From the NCBI GenBank assembly GCA_044238605.1, contig JBIICY010000002.1, positions 124,001 through 188,000 on the forward strand: 64,000 nt of DNA. The letters run 5' to 3'. Below are positions 26,085-34,186 of the stretch, piece by piece (position 1 is the first letter of the stretch; every line of letters begins with the position of its first letter). Made by a program: the position numbers and the translations under genes. The notes under the pieces are model-generated. The model was not told the DNA's origin. It did not search any database and worked only from the letters and a program-made list of their open reading frames with translations. This DNA comes from UBA10438 sp044238605. Lineage in GTDB: Bacteria; Bacteroidota; Ignavibacteria; Kapaibacteriales; Kapaibacteriaceae.

Positions 26085-28235
26085 TTATCCTTCTTGGCTG
26101 AAACGCTTGTCCTTGATTTCTGCCTTTTCGCGCACCTTCTGGAACCATGTTCCAAAGGCACTATTACGCAACCGTTGTGACATAGCCTGAAGTGTGCTCG
26201 TCGGGTTCTTCACGTAGTCGGCAACATTGGCATCGCTTCTGTTGATGACCTTAACAACGAACCATCCATTTTCGCCCTTGATGGCCTTGCTTACGCTTCC
26301 AATCGGCTGCGTGAAGGCAGCTGATGTAACAGCGTATTCATTACCGAAGCCAGTAATCATGCCATTGTCCTTGAGTCCAATCTGCGTTGCGTACGTGATC
26401 GTAGAATCGCCGCCACGCGCAGCCGAAAGCCCTTGTGAAGCTGCAGCTGAAGCAATCTGCTTTGCCTGAGACTCCAGCTTTGCCAGTTTAGCACGCTCAG
26501 TTAGGATACGCTTGATTTTGTCCTTCATGTCTGCAAGGGGCTTTACACCAGCTTCACGGACATCAGAAACCTGAGCGATAACAGTACCGTAGTACTTGAT
26601 GTCGCGGCGGATAACAGCACCGGCTTCTTGTTCGAATGCCCACGATGTGAGCTCACGCGACTGCAGAACAGGTGTCTCACTGCTGAAAACTGGTGTTTCC
26701 TGCAGCTGAGCATAGAACTTCTTGATGTATGGTCCTGCCACACTCTCGATTGATTCACCGTTCTGCAATGCTTGGTATGCCTGCTCAGCAGCAGCGGCAA
26801 TGCCGCGCTTTGTTGCTGACGAGATACCTGCCTTGATAGTGATTGCAGAGTACTTGTACTCAACTGAAAGCTTCTCGGTAACCTTGATGATATGGTACCC
26901 AAACTGCGTCTCTACTGGGCCTACAATCGAGCCAGCAGACGCGGCAAAGACAGCGCTGTCGAACTCGGGCACCATACGCCCCTTGGCAAAGTAGTTCAGA
27001 TCTCCGCCTTGTTGGGCTGATCCAGGGTCCTTGGAGTACGTACGTGCGAGCTGTGCGAAGTCCTCACCCTTCTTAGCCTTGGCAAACACTGTATTTGCCT
27101 CTGCCTTCGCGGAATCCTTGTTTACACCAAATGGGATAAGGACATGCGATGCACGGGCAATTGGATTTACGCCTTCACGACGTCCATCGAGACGGTAATA
27201 GGCAATCCCACCAGAGACATTCAGTGGTCCAAACACTTCGCGTGGTGCCAATGAAGACAGTGCTGTCACGATTGAAGGGTCCATTTCGGACGGCGAGGTG
27301 AAGTCGCTCTCGGTGCCACGCAGCGTAACCATCTCACTTGAGAATGCTGAGTCGCGCTGTTCGATCGTTGTGTACTTCGCAAATGCCTCTGCAAGACGTT
27401 GAGACTTCTTCAACGCGTTTACAGTGTCATCGCGCGATGGAAGGGGCGGGAAGGCGATGAACTTGATAGCGCGTCCTGGACGCTGCTTGTAGAATTCTTT
27501 GTTCTTCTCGTAGTACGCAGAGATGTCTGCGTCAGTAACGTTTACGTCAGCATCACGAACACGACCTGTTGACAGCGCAACGTACTCAATGTCGGCAGAG
27601 CTGTTTTCACGCATAAACTGGCGCTTGCCAACAGCAAACGAAGGCGTGCTGGCTGCTGTACCAACGGCAGAGGCAATGGCCTGCTGTAGCATCTGGCTAC
27701 GGAGATAATCTTCTGTCTGGAGGAGCATTTCCTTCCATTTTTCAACAGTAAGGCCGTTGCGCTCGAGAAGTTCCTTCATACTCTCAGGATTTGTTACGAG
27801 CTGCCATTGCATCTTTGGATCGAAGCGTCCGGCAGTATCCTTACCAAATTGGAACTGATCTGGAGGGTTTACAAGAAGCACATCGATGATCTGTTGTGGC
27901 GTAACAACAAGACCAATCTTCTCCGCCTCCTGCTTGCGCAAGACCTCGTTGACCATCTCATCGAAGACCTGCTGACGAATGACTTCGTCATCAATCTCCT
28001 GATCTGGATTCTGTTTGCGCTGGCCTTCGATGACTTCCTTCACGCGGGCTTCGAAGTCGCCCACTGAGATAGGTTCACCGTTAACCTCTGCTACAACTAT
28101 AGAGGCGCCGCTGTTTCGAGCGTTACGCATGTTTGTGCAGCTCGAATCCTGTACCACCATAAAGACGATAAACAGGGTTGCAATCACTGCAAGGAAATAC
28201 GGACTGATCTGCCGAATTCTCGTTATAGCACCCAT
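26085..28235 (-). CDS. ppiD: Membrane-anchored parvulin peptidyl-prolyl isomerase, PpiD/SurA-like
   Basis: 716 residues. A short basic N-terminus and one membrane helix (about 11-30) anchor the protein. A SurA_N-like helical chaperone region with FDEMVNEVLRKQEAEKIGL follows, then a parvulin domain around 360-455 (RASHVLIPFG, FAQLARTYSKDPGSAQQGG, GRMVPEFDSAVF, GYHIIKV). A long C-terminal region follows. Such proteins assist folding of exported proteins. The start has a clear GGAGGAG 7-13 bp upstream and a TATATTTG -7 element at 28284-28277. Confidence 0.88.
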   Translation of the reverse strand: MGAITRIRQISPYFLAVIATLFIVFMVVQDSSCTNMRNARNSGASIVVAEVNGEPISVGDFEARVKEVIEGQRKQNPDQEIDDEVIRQQVFDEMVNEVLRKQEAEKIGLVVTPQQIIDVLLVNPPDQFQFGKDTAGRFDPKMQWQLVTNPESMKELLERNGLTVEKWKEMLLQTEDYLRSQMLQQAIASAVGTAASTPSFAVGKRQFMRENSSADIEYVALSTGRVRDADVNVTDADISAYYEKNKEFYKQRPGRAIKFIAFPPLPSRDDTVNALKKSQRLAEAFAKYTTIEQRDSAFSSEMVTLRGTESDFTSPSEMDPSIVTALSSLAPREVFGPLNVSGGIAYYRLDGRREGVNPIARASHVLIPFGVNKDSAKAEANTVFAKAKKGEDFAQLARTYSKDPGSAQQGGDLNYFAKGRMVPEFDSAVFAASAGSIVGPVETQFGYHIIKVTEKLSVEYKYSAITIKAGISSATKRGIAAAAEQAYQALQNGESIESVAGPYIKKFYAQLQETPVFSSETPVLQSRELTSWAFEQEAGAVIRRDIKYYGTVIAQVSDVREAGVKPLADMKDKIKRILTERAKLAKLESQAKQIASAAASQGLSAARGGDSTITYATQIGLKDNGMITGFGNEYAVTSAAFTQPIGSVSKAIKGENGWFVVKVINRSDANVADYVKNPTSTLQAMSQRLRNSAFGTWFQKVREKAEIKDKRFSQEG

Positions 28236-28276
28236 GTGGGCACTCCTCCGTCGTAATTCAAGAAATAAACGAACGT

Positions 28277-28284
28277 CAAATATA
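28277..28284 (-). promoter_or_regulatory. ppiD promoter -7 element
   Basis: Minus strand TATATTTG is a perfect TAnnTTTG match, 41 bp upstream of the ppiD ATG. The leader between them carries the Shine-Dalgarno GGAGGAG. Confidence 0.5.
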
Positions 28285-28320
28285 CGGCGCGTATCTCATT
28301 TCGCTCTGCTCTATTGTAGG

Positions 28321-28332
28321 TAAGTTTGCCAC
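28321..28332 (+). promoter_or_regulatory. MBL hydrolase promoter -7 element, leaderless layout
   Basis: TAAGTTTG (28321-28328) is a perfect TAnnTTTG match. CCAC and the ATG at 28333 follow directly. TTTC lies 20 bp further upstream as a possible -33 element. Confidence 0.5.
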
Positions 28333-29184
28333 ATGAACGTAGGACCATATTCTATCTCTCTGCTGGAAACATGCAGATTTGGCCTAGACGGCGGAGCCAT
28401 GTTCGGCGTAGTACCCAAAACATTGTGGGAAAAAGCCTACACAGCAGCGGATTCCATAAACCGCATTCCAATGGCCGCAAAAATCATGTGCATACGCGGA
28501 AACGGCCGTTGTATCCTGGTCGATACTGGAAACAGTCCGTTTATGCCAGACAAGCTTGCGGCTATCTACAAGATGGACTTCGACGAGTACTCGATAAGTT
28601 CATCGCTGGAGGCTCAAGGAGTTTCTGCTTCAGAAGTAACAGATGTGATCTTTACACATCTACACTTTGACCATTCGGGTGGTTCGATGCTCGCTGACGG
28701 TACGCCGAGGTTTCCGAACGCTCGTTGGTACGTACAGCGTGAACAATATGAATGGGCACTGCATCCATCAGAGAAAGACCGAGCCTCCTTCATGCCCGAA
28801 ATGTATCAGCCCCTTCACAGCATGGGGCTATTGGAGTTGGTTGACGGACCAGGCGAGCTATTCCCTGGTGTTACCCTGCTGCCGCTCTACGGTCATACCA
28901 AAGGAATGCAGGCTGTTAAGGTCTCTGACGGCGCAAAGACAGTTTTCTTCCCAGCTGATTTGATGCCAACGGGGGCGCATGTTCCCGTGCCGTATGTAAT
29001 GGGATATGATAACTTTCCTCTGACCACGATTGAAGAGAAGAAGCGCCTTTTGCCTCAGATCATCGACGAAGAGTGGATCGTTGTGTTCGAGCATGATGCA
29101 CTGCGCGATGCGGCTCGGATACAAATGGGAAGCAGGGGGCCAATACTGTCGGAAACCTATACACTTACGGGATCCGCTAGATAA
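28333..29184 (+). CDS. MBL-fold metallohydrolase
   Basis: 283 residues with the beta-lactamase-fold zinc motif THLHFDHSGG and the downstream GHTKGMQ and FFPADLMP motifs. An opening of the form SLLETCRFGLDGGAMFG is like lactonase/AttM-type hydrolases. The substrate cannot be told from the sequence. Its stop overlaps the Rieske ATG (TAATG), so the two are translationally coupled and may form one redox or detoxification unit. Confidence 0.88.
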   Translation: MNVGPYSISLLETCRFGLDGGAMFGVVPKTLWEKAYTAADSINRIPMAAKIMCIRGNGRCILVDTGNSPFMPDKLAAIYKMDFDEYSISSSLEAQGVSASEVTDVIFTHLHFDHSGGSMLADGTPRFPNARWYVQREQYEWALHPSEKDRASFMPEMYQPLHSMGLLELVDGPGELFPGVTLLPLYGHTKGMQAVKVSDGAKTVFFPADLMPTGAHVPVPYVMGYDNFPLTTIEEKKRLLPQIIDEEWIVVFEHDALRDAARIQMGSRGPILSETYTLTGSAR

Positions 29185-29516
29185 TGGATCGTGTGATTCG
29201 CAATGGGGTAGAATGGACGCGGGTGTGTAGATCGATCGAAGTGAGTGAACGTCACGGAAAACGCGTAGAAATCGACATTGAATTTGACCTTGCCTTATTC
29301 AGAATCGACGGCACGGTATACTGTGTGACGAATGTCTGTCCTCATAAACGTCTGCCTGTTATCTATGACGGGTTTATCGAGAACGGCATCGTTACCTGTC
29401 CAATGCACGGATGGAGATACGACGTACGCACAGGGTGCAAAGACACAGGTAACAGCAAGCTTTCAACCTATGATGTGCTTGAAGCCGACGGTTGGATCTA
29501 TGTCACTTTGCAATGA
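29184..29516 (+). CDS. Small Rieske 2Fe-2S protein (NirD/ferredoxin type)
   Basis: 110 residues comprising a lone Rieske domain: C52-P-H54 (VCPHKRL) and C72-x-x-H75 (TCPMHGW), the two Cys and two His ligands. No signal peptide or oxygenase catalytic domain is present, so it resembles the small subunit NirD or a Rieske ferredoxin that feeds electrons to a partner. Coupled to the upstream MBL hydrolase by TAATG. The last 14 bases overlap the end of the convergent PASTA gene. Confidence 0.9.
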   Translation: MDRVIRNGVEWTRVCRSIEVSERHGKRVEIDIEFDLALFRIDGTVYCVTNVCPHKRLPVIYDGFIENGIVTCPMHGWRYDVRTGCKDTGNSKLSTYDVLEADGWIYVTLQ

Positions 29517-30219
29517 TCAGGGAAATAGGTGTTGAAGCCTTCACGGCACTATCAGACTTGGGAGATTGCCCGATTACTGTTCCTGGTTCAAACGCCGAAG
29601 AAGCACGTAGCACAGTGGAGCCCATGGCAAATCCGTTTGCTTCGATGATCTGCTGAGCCTCAGCAAGCGTTAAGCCCACAAGGTCTGGTACCGGCATCCC
29701 ACCGCCAGTGGAGATCACTATATCGATCGTTGACTCGCGCTGCATGGGGGTGCCTTCGGCAACGCTTTGAGCGATGATGGTACCAGCCGAAGCACTCGAA
29801 TCTGATCGGAATGCAACTGAACCGAGAATCAATCCATTACGCATCAATGCTAGGCGGGCATCCCTTTGCGTCATGCCGTACAGCCGTGGAACGCGAATAC
29901 GTTCTACACCTTTGCTTACCGTAAGGTAGGCACGCCGGCCCTCCTTGACCACCGCATCTGCATAGGGAAGCTGAGACATGATCAGGCCTTCGGGAGTATC
30001 ATCACTGAACTGTTCCCGCACCTGCACCACATTTACGCCAGCACTCTGCATGATCACACGACCCTGCTCGGACTTCATGCCTACAACATTCGGCACAGTT
30101 ACTGTGGGAGTCGTTGAAACAATCCACGGAAGTACCACTTGGTCTACAATCACGGCAACGAAAATCACACTGAGGATCGTCACAGATGCCGCAAGCCCTA
30201 TTTTGCGCCATGTCCACAT
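29503..30219 (-). CDS. Membrane-anchored three-PASTA-domain protein
   Basis: 238 residues. One N-terminal membrane helix (about 7-30) is followed by three PASTA repeats: VPNVVGMKSEQGRVIMQSAG, VPRLYGMTQRDARLALMRNG and VPDLVGLTLAEAQQIIEANG. There is no kinase or transpeptidase domain, unlike PknB or PBP2x. PASTA domains bind peptidoglycan stem peptides or cell-wall enzymes, so an accessory wall-sensing role is plausible. The ATG at 30219 lies 9 bases inside the divergent DHH gene; no later in-frame ATG precedes the membrane helix. Confidence 0.85.
   Translation of the reverse strand: MWTWRKIGLAASVTILSVIFVAVIVDQVVLPWIVSTTPTVTVPNVVGMKSEQGRVIMQSAGVNVVQVREQFSDDTPEGLIMSQLPYADAVVKEGRRAYLTVSKGVERIRVPRLYGMTQRDARLALMRNGLILGSVAFRSDSSASAGTIIAQSVAEGTPMQRESTIDIVISTGGGMPVPDLVGLTLAEAQQIIEANGFAMGSTVLRASSAFEPGTVIGQSPKSDSAVKASTPISLIIAK
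30198..30209 (+). promoter_or_regulatory. Possible promoter -7 element of the DHH gene
   Basis: CTATTTTG (30198-30205) then CGCC then ATG at 30210. It resembles the leaderless layouts of nuoE and mtaB but has CT instead of TA, so it is a weaker match. Confidence 0.3.
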
Positions 30220-31235
30220 CCCACGAAGATATTGTTTCGGCTGCTACCGTCGACACGTCCCAGATCGTTACGCACCTTTTATCATCAAAGAACGTGCTTA
30301 TCACCACGCACATCAACCCCGACGGTGATGCACTTGGCTCAGCACTCGGTCTCTGTCATTGGCTGCGCGCAAATGCAGTGCAGGCGCGAGTCATGCTTCC
30401 AAACGTAGCTCCTAGTAATCTGCTGTGGCTTCCCGGGGCCGATGCGGCTGACGTTTGGGCAGAGGATAAGCTATCGTGTGTTGCTGACGCAGATACGATC
30501 GTGGTTCTTGACCTAAATGCCGTCACACGACTTGGAACCCTGGGTTCTGCGATTGTGAATGCGTCTGCGACGATCATCAATATCGATCATCATACGCATC
30601 CTGAGAATTTTGCCTCAATTGCGTGGATTGACACCGAGGCATGCTCAACATGCTTTATGATCTCGACGCTCATCTTGTCTGCTGATACTGCAGTTGAGTT
30701 GCCGACAGCAGCGGCGGCGTGTCTCTACACGGGAATCATGACAGATACCGGATCGTTCAGATTCCCTAGAACAACATCCGCCGTGTTCAAGACAGTGGCA
30801 GCACTGCTCGAAAAAGGTGCAGACCCAGTAGCCGCCTACGATAAGGTCATGAATCAGGGCTCAATAGGACGTACACAACTGCTTGGTAAGACCTTGAGTC
30901 AAATGTCGGTTTTAGCAGGGGGCCGGCTATGCGTGATGACAGTGCGTCAGCAGGACATGCATGACTATTCCTGCACAGTCGAGGATATCGAAGGATTTGT
31001 GCAGCAGACACTCACGCTACGCGGCGTCGAGATGGGAATACTTCTTGTGGAGCTCCCAACCGAGATCAAGCTGTCGTTTCGATCAAAGGGCAACGCTTAC
31101 GTTCGAGACTTGGCAGCAGCATACGGTGGTGGTGGACATGTCTATGCTGCCGGAGCTCGGGTACAGGGAACATTACTTGACCAAATCGCAGACGATGTTA
31201 TGCAACGTGCAGTGAACTATCTGGAGAACACTTAA
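30210..31235 (+). CDS. nrnA: DHH/DHHA1 phosphoesterase, NrnA-like
   Basis: 341 residues from the ATG at 30210 (MSTSHED); an upstream ATG at 30186 adds eight unlikely residues. DHH motifs are THINPDGDALGS, VLDLN, NIDHHTHPENF and TDTGSFRFP. The DHHA1 domain ends with the GGGGHVYAAG substrate-binding loop. NrnA enzymes hydrolyse nanoRNA, pAp and in some cases linear c-di-NMP products. The start lies inside the divergent PASTA gene and the TAA stop shares TTAA with the convergent lat stop. Confidence 0.9.
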   Translation: MSTSHEDIVSAATVDTSQIVTHLLSSKNVLITTHINPDGDALGSALGLCHWLRANAVQARVMLPNVAPSNLLWLPGADAADVWAEDKLSCVADADTIVVLDLNAVTRLGTLGSAIVNASATIINIDHHTHPENFASIAWIDTEACSTCFMISTLILSADTAVELPTAAAACLYTGIMTDTGSFRFPRTTSAVFKTVAALLEKGADPVAAYDKVMNQGSIGRTQLLGKTLSQMSVLAGGRLCVMTVRQQDMHDYSCTVEDIEGFVQQTLTLRGVEMGILLVELPTEIKLSFRSKGNAYVRDLAAAYGGGGHVYAAGARVQGTLLDQIADDVMQRAVNYLENT

Positions 31236-32575
31236 CCAAGGCTAGATCCGATGATCTGAATGCCGAGGTCAACTTCTGCATGAGACAGATTTAGAGGTGG
31301 ACGGAACCTCACTGAGCGATCGCCGCTGCCAACGAGTAGGAGACCATTGTCATAAGCCGTTTTGACAAAGGAATTCCGAGACTCCTTTGTAGGCAGATCA
31401 AAGGCACTGAAAAGCCCCATGCCTCGAATATTGCTGATTATGTTGGCACCGACCTTTGACTGTAGGACCGTTAACTGCTCACGCAGGTATGCCCCAACGG
31501 TGGCCGCATTAGCTACAAGATTTTCTTCGGCAATGATCTCGATGTATTTGGTTGATCGCACCATGTCGACCAACGACCCGCCCCACGTTGAATTGATGCG
31601 GCTGGACGTATGGAAGACGTTGTCTTGCACCTCGTCCAGGCGGGGGCCAACGAGGATGCCGCAAACTTGCATCTTCTTGCCAAACGACATAATGTCGGGC
31701 TGCACCCCGAGGCCCTCATGGGCCCACCAGTTGCCTGTCATACCAACGCCCGTCTGAACCTCATCGAAAATTAGCAGCGCATCGTTCTCATCGCAGAGCA
31801 TTCGCAAGGTTTGTAGGAATTCCGGCCGGAAGTGGTTGTCGCCCCCTTCACCTTGAATCGGCTCTATGATAATTGCTGCAACATCATCAGGGTTGTCTAC
31901 AAAGGCCTGTTTGATCAATGAAATCGCAGCGGCCTCTTTCCGCAGAACGTCATCAAGAACATCCTGCGTAATAGGGAATGTCAAAAATGGTGACGGGATT
32001 CGAGGCCAATCCCAACGTGGCCAGAGCGCCACCTTTGTGGGATCGGTGTTCGTCAAAGACATGCAGTATCCAGATCTACCGTGAAATGCACGTTCAAAGT
32101 GGATGATCTGATGCCCTTTTTCGTGACTATACCCTTTGGCAAAGTTTCGTCGAACCTTCCAGTCCATTGCAGTTTTGATAGCGTTCTCAACAGCCAACGT
32201 GCCGCCATCGATGAAAAAAGCGTATCGAAAATGCTTGGGCACGGCAAGATTGAACAGCGTCTTGACGAATGTTGCCATCTCGGATGTGTAGATGTCTGAG
32301 TTTGATGGCTTGTTCAATGCCGCATGGCCTATGTACTCTACAAATGCTGGATCAGTCATCTTCGGATGATTCATTCCAATCGGCATAGAAGCAATACATG
32401 TAAAAAAGTCTAGATACTCTTTGCCGGTCCGTGCCTCCACAAACCATGACCCGTGCGAACGGTCGAGATCAATAACATGATCAAATCCGTCTACAAGCAT
32501 GTGCTCACGAAGTGATGGAATGACCTCGGCAGGAGGAACATGAAGTTTTGGCTGGTACTGCAGTTTCGTATTCAT
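31232..32575 (-). CDS. lat: L-lysine 6-aminotransferase
   Basis: 447 residues from the ATG at 32575 (MNTKLQYQ). An in-frame ATG 120 bases upstream adds a Cys-rich stretch unlike the family and lies upstream of the promoter. This is a class III PLP aminotransferase with the LAT-specific segments MNHPKMTDPAFVEYIG, NKPSNSDIYTSEMA and FFIDGGTLAVENA, and the PLP Lys in DIMSFGKKMQVCG near residue 295. LAT moves the epsilon-amino group of lysine to 2-oxoglutarate, giving allysine/piperideine-6-carboxylate for lysine breakdown. The stop overlaps the DHH gene stop. Confidence 0.9.
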   Translation of the reverse strand: MNTKLQYQPKLHVPPAEVIPSLREHMLVDGFDHVIDLDRSHGSWFVEARTGKEYLDFFTCIASMPIGMNHPKMTDPAFVEYIGHAALNKPSNSDIYTSEMATFVKTLFNLAVPKHFRYAFFIDGGTLAVENAIKTAMDWKVRRNFAKGYSHEKGHQIIHFERAFHGRSGYCMSLTNTDPTKVALWPRWDWPRIPSPFLTFPITQDVLDDVLRKEAAAISLIKQAFVDNPDDVAAIIIEPIQGEGGDNHFRPEFLQTLRMLCDENDALLIFDEVQTGVGMTGNWWAHEGLGVQPDIMSFGKKMQVCGILVGPRLDEVQDNVFHTSSRINSTWGGSLVDMVRSTKYIEIIAEENLVANAATVGAYLREQLTVLQSKVGANIISNIRGMGLFSAFDLPTKESRNSFVKTAYDNGLLLVGSGDRSVRFRPPLNLSHAEVDLGIQIIGSSLG

Positions 32576-32580
32576 GGTAG

Positions 32581-32588
32581 CAAAAATA
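32581..32588 (-). promoter_or_regulatory. lat promoter -7 element, leaderless layout
   Basis: Minus strand TATTTTTG followed by CTACC and ATG (32575), nearly identical to the nuoE arrangement. TTTT lies about 18 bp upstream as a -33 candidate. This supports the shorter lat start. Confidence 0.55.
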
Positions 32589-32723
32589 CTGCTAACTCGT
32601 TGACAGAAAATACATGAAAGTTCATCGCCGCACGTTTTTCCCAATGGGGTTCTTTGTATATTGGACCTTACTTGGAAATAAAACAGTTTCAGCATTTGTA
32701 ACTCACTCGGGATAGGAGTAACA

Positions 32724-34106
32724 ATGACGGCAAATGGTCATGCAGACGTACCAAAGTCTGGTATGCAACACTCTCTCGTACTGTTCGGTCTTACGGCAGT
32801 GCTTGCAGCTTTTTTCTATTTCACTGTTCTTCCGTGGGGAGTTCAGGGATTTGTGTCGAGTTTGTTCGCACCTCATGAATTGAAGCAGGGGGCGAAATAT
32901 GATGCAGTTGTACCTCACGTCATCGGTGTTATGGAAGCTGATGATGCAGCAAAGACCATGCAGCAACGCGAAGATGAAGCCAACAAGGTTGGGTTGAAGG
33001 CCGTGATGAAGAATGCGAACATCGTGTTCGACTTCTCAACGGGCGTTGAGCGCACAAAGGAACGCGACGGATACGACAAAGCAGCCAGCTGGTGGGTTCT
33101 CCGTAATACAGAAGAAGGTGGATTGGGTGAAAACTCGGTGTTTATCGAGCCGCCTATTGCTTTCATCGTTCTTGCAGTCTGTCTGGGCTTTACGATTGCA
33201 ATCTTTGCAACGTTCTTTATGCCGAGTTCAATCGGCTTCATGGCTCAGAAGGTAGATCGGGAAATCCATCATAACAAGACGAAGATCCGTCTGCAAACTG
33301 GATTTAGTGATGAGATCGTGGACCTGCTGTCGATGCCTGACTCGGATCTAGACGCACTTGAGCACAAGGATGTGCGCGCTGCGTTCAAGACCGTGTGGGA
33401 CAGAACTGCTCAAGAGCACGAGAGTGCAAACGGTGGTGGACACGGGCGTCGGGTTATCCGCTTTGAGGATGTGTTTACGCCAGACATTGCACTTTCTACA
33501 TTCCGCAAAGAAGCTCTTTTTGTGCGTATCAATGAGTTCTTCTCTGACTTTGTTGTTCAGGAAATTGTAGACACTACCGGTGGTATCATGTGGTCACGTG
33601 GACGTCACCGCCTGTTCCCAGGCCTCCGTCTGTACATGGCTCACCACTTCACAGAGAAGTATTCGAACAACGTTACGGGACTTGCGTATTTCGGTGCTGC
33701 TATCCTTATCGTTATCATTGGTATTCGCGGTCTCAAGTTTATTCCTGGTACGCGTCCATCACTGATTCTTGCAGCTATTTCGCTTGAAGGAACGTTGCTT
33801 GCATTGTTGGCCTTCGGCCTTGTGTATACGGGTGCGGAAGAGCGTATTGATAAGCTGATGAAGAAGATGGAAGACGCGAGCAAGAATCAGCTTGAGACTA
33901 TGAAGGATGTATCCGAGGATATGCATTCCATGGCTAGCGCACTTGTTGGTGAGACCTCTGAGATCATCAAGAAGAAAGTAGAGCTGGCTATCGCTGAGGC
34001 ACTCGCTAGTGATGATAACGTAAAGCGCGTTGTTTCCGACAAGGTTGCTGAGAAGATCATTGTTGCGATGCGTGAGGCGTTCCCAACACCAAAGGCAAAC
34101 GGCTAA
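32724..34106 (+). CDS. Unrecognised four-helix membrane protein with coiled C-terminus
   Basis: 460 residues, start supported by GGATAGGAG 6-14 bp upstream. I do not recognise the family. Membrane segments are visible at about 17-37, 147-167, 325-344 and 353-374. Between the first two lies a 105-residue, probably extracytoplasmic, region. Between the second and third is a soluble region with a Gly/His-rich patch (NGGGHGRR) near 235. The C-terminal 80 residues (RIDKLMKKMEDASKNQLETM onward) are amphipathic helix, probably coiled coil. It stands alone between lat and a strong terminator at 34136. Confidence 0.8.
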   Translation: MTANGHADVPKSGMQHSLVLFGLTAVLAAFFYFTVLPWGVQGFVSSLFAPHELKQGAKYDAVVPHVIGVMEADDAAKTMQQREDEANKVGLKAVMKNANIVFDFSTGVERTKERDGYDKAASWWVLRNTEEGGLGENSVFIEPPIAFIVLAVCLGFTIAIFATFFMPSSIGFMAQKVDREIHHNKTKIRLQTGFSDEIVDLLSMPDSDLDALEHKDVRAAFKTVWDRTAQEHESANGGGHGRRVIRFEDVFTPDIALSTFRKEALFVRINEFFSDFVVQEIVDTTGGIMWSRGRHRLFPGLRLYMAHHFTEKYSNNVTGLAYFGAAILIVIIGIRGLKFIPGTRPSLILAAISLEGTLLALLAFGLVYTGAEERIDKLMKKMEDASKNQLETMKDVSEDMHSMASALVGETSEIIKKKVELAIAEALASDDNVKRVVSDKVAEKIIVAMREAFPTPKANG

Positions 34107-34135
34107 TTGTAATAGTTAGCACAACGACTACGTCT

Positions 34136-34175
34136 AACGCCGTGATGCATCAATGTGTATCACGGCGTTTTTTTT
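34136..34175 (+). terminator. Rho-independent terminator after the membrane protein
   Basis: AACGCCGTGAT (34136-34146) pairs perfectly with ATCACGGCGTT (34159-34169) and is followed by eight T in all. It ends 11 bp before the preferred start of the next gene (34187) and would lie within coding sequence if that gene began at 34142. Confidence 0.85.
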
Positions 34176-34186
34176 CACGGATAGGC

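Noticed and set aside
32576..32695. N-terminal extension of the lysine aminotransferase to 32695
   Set aside because: It crosses a promoter element ending 5 bases before ATG 32575 and adds 40 Cys-rich residues unlike the family.
34142..34186. Earlier start for the PorU-like gene at 34142
   Set aside because: These codons lie in the stem and T-run of a strong terminator; the ATG at 34187 gives a clean signal peptide.
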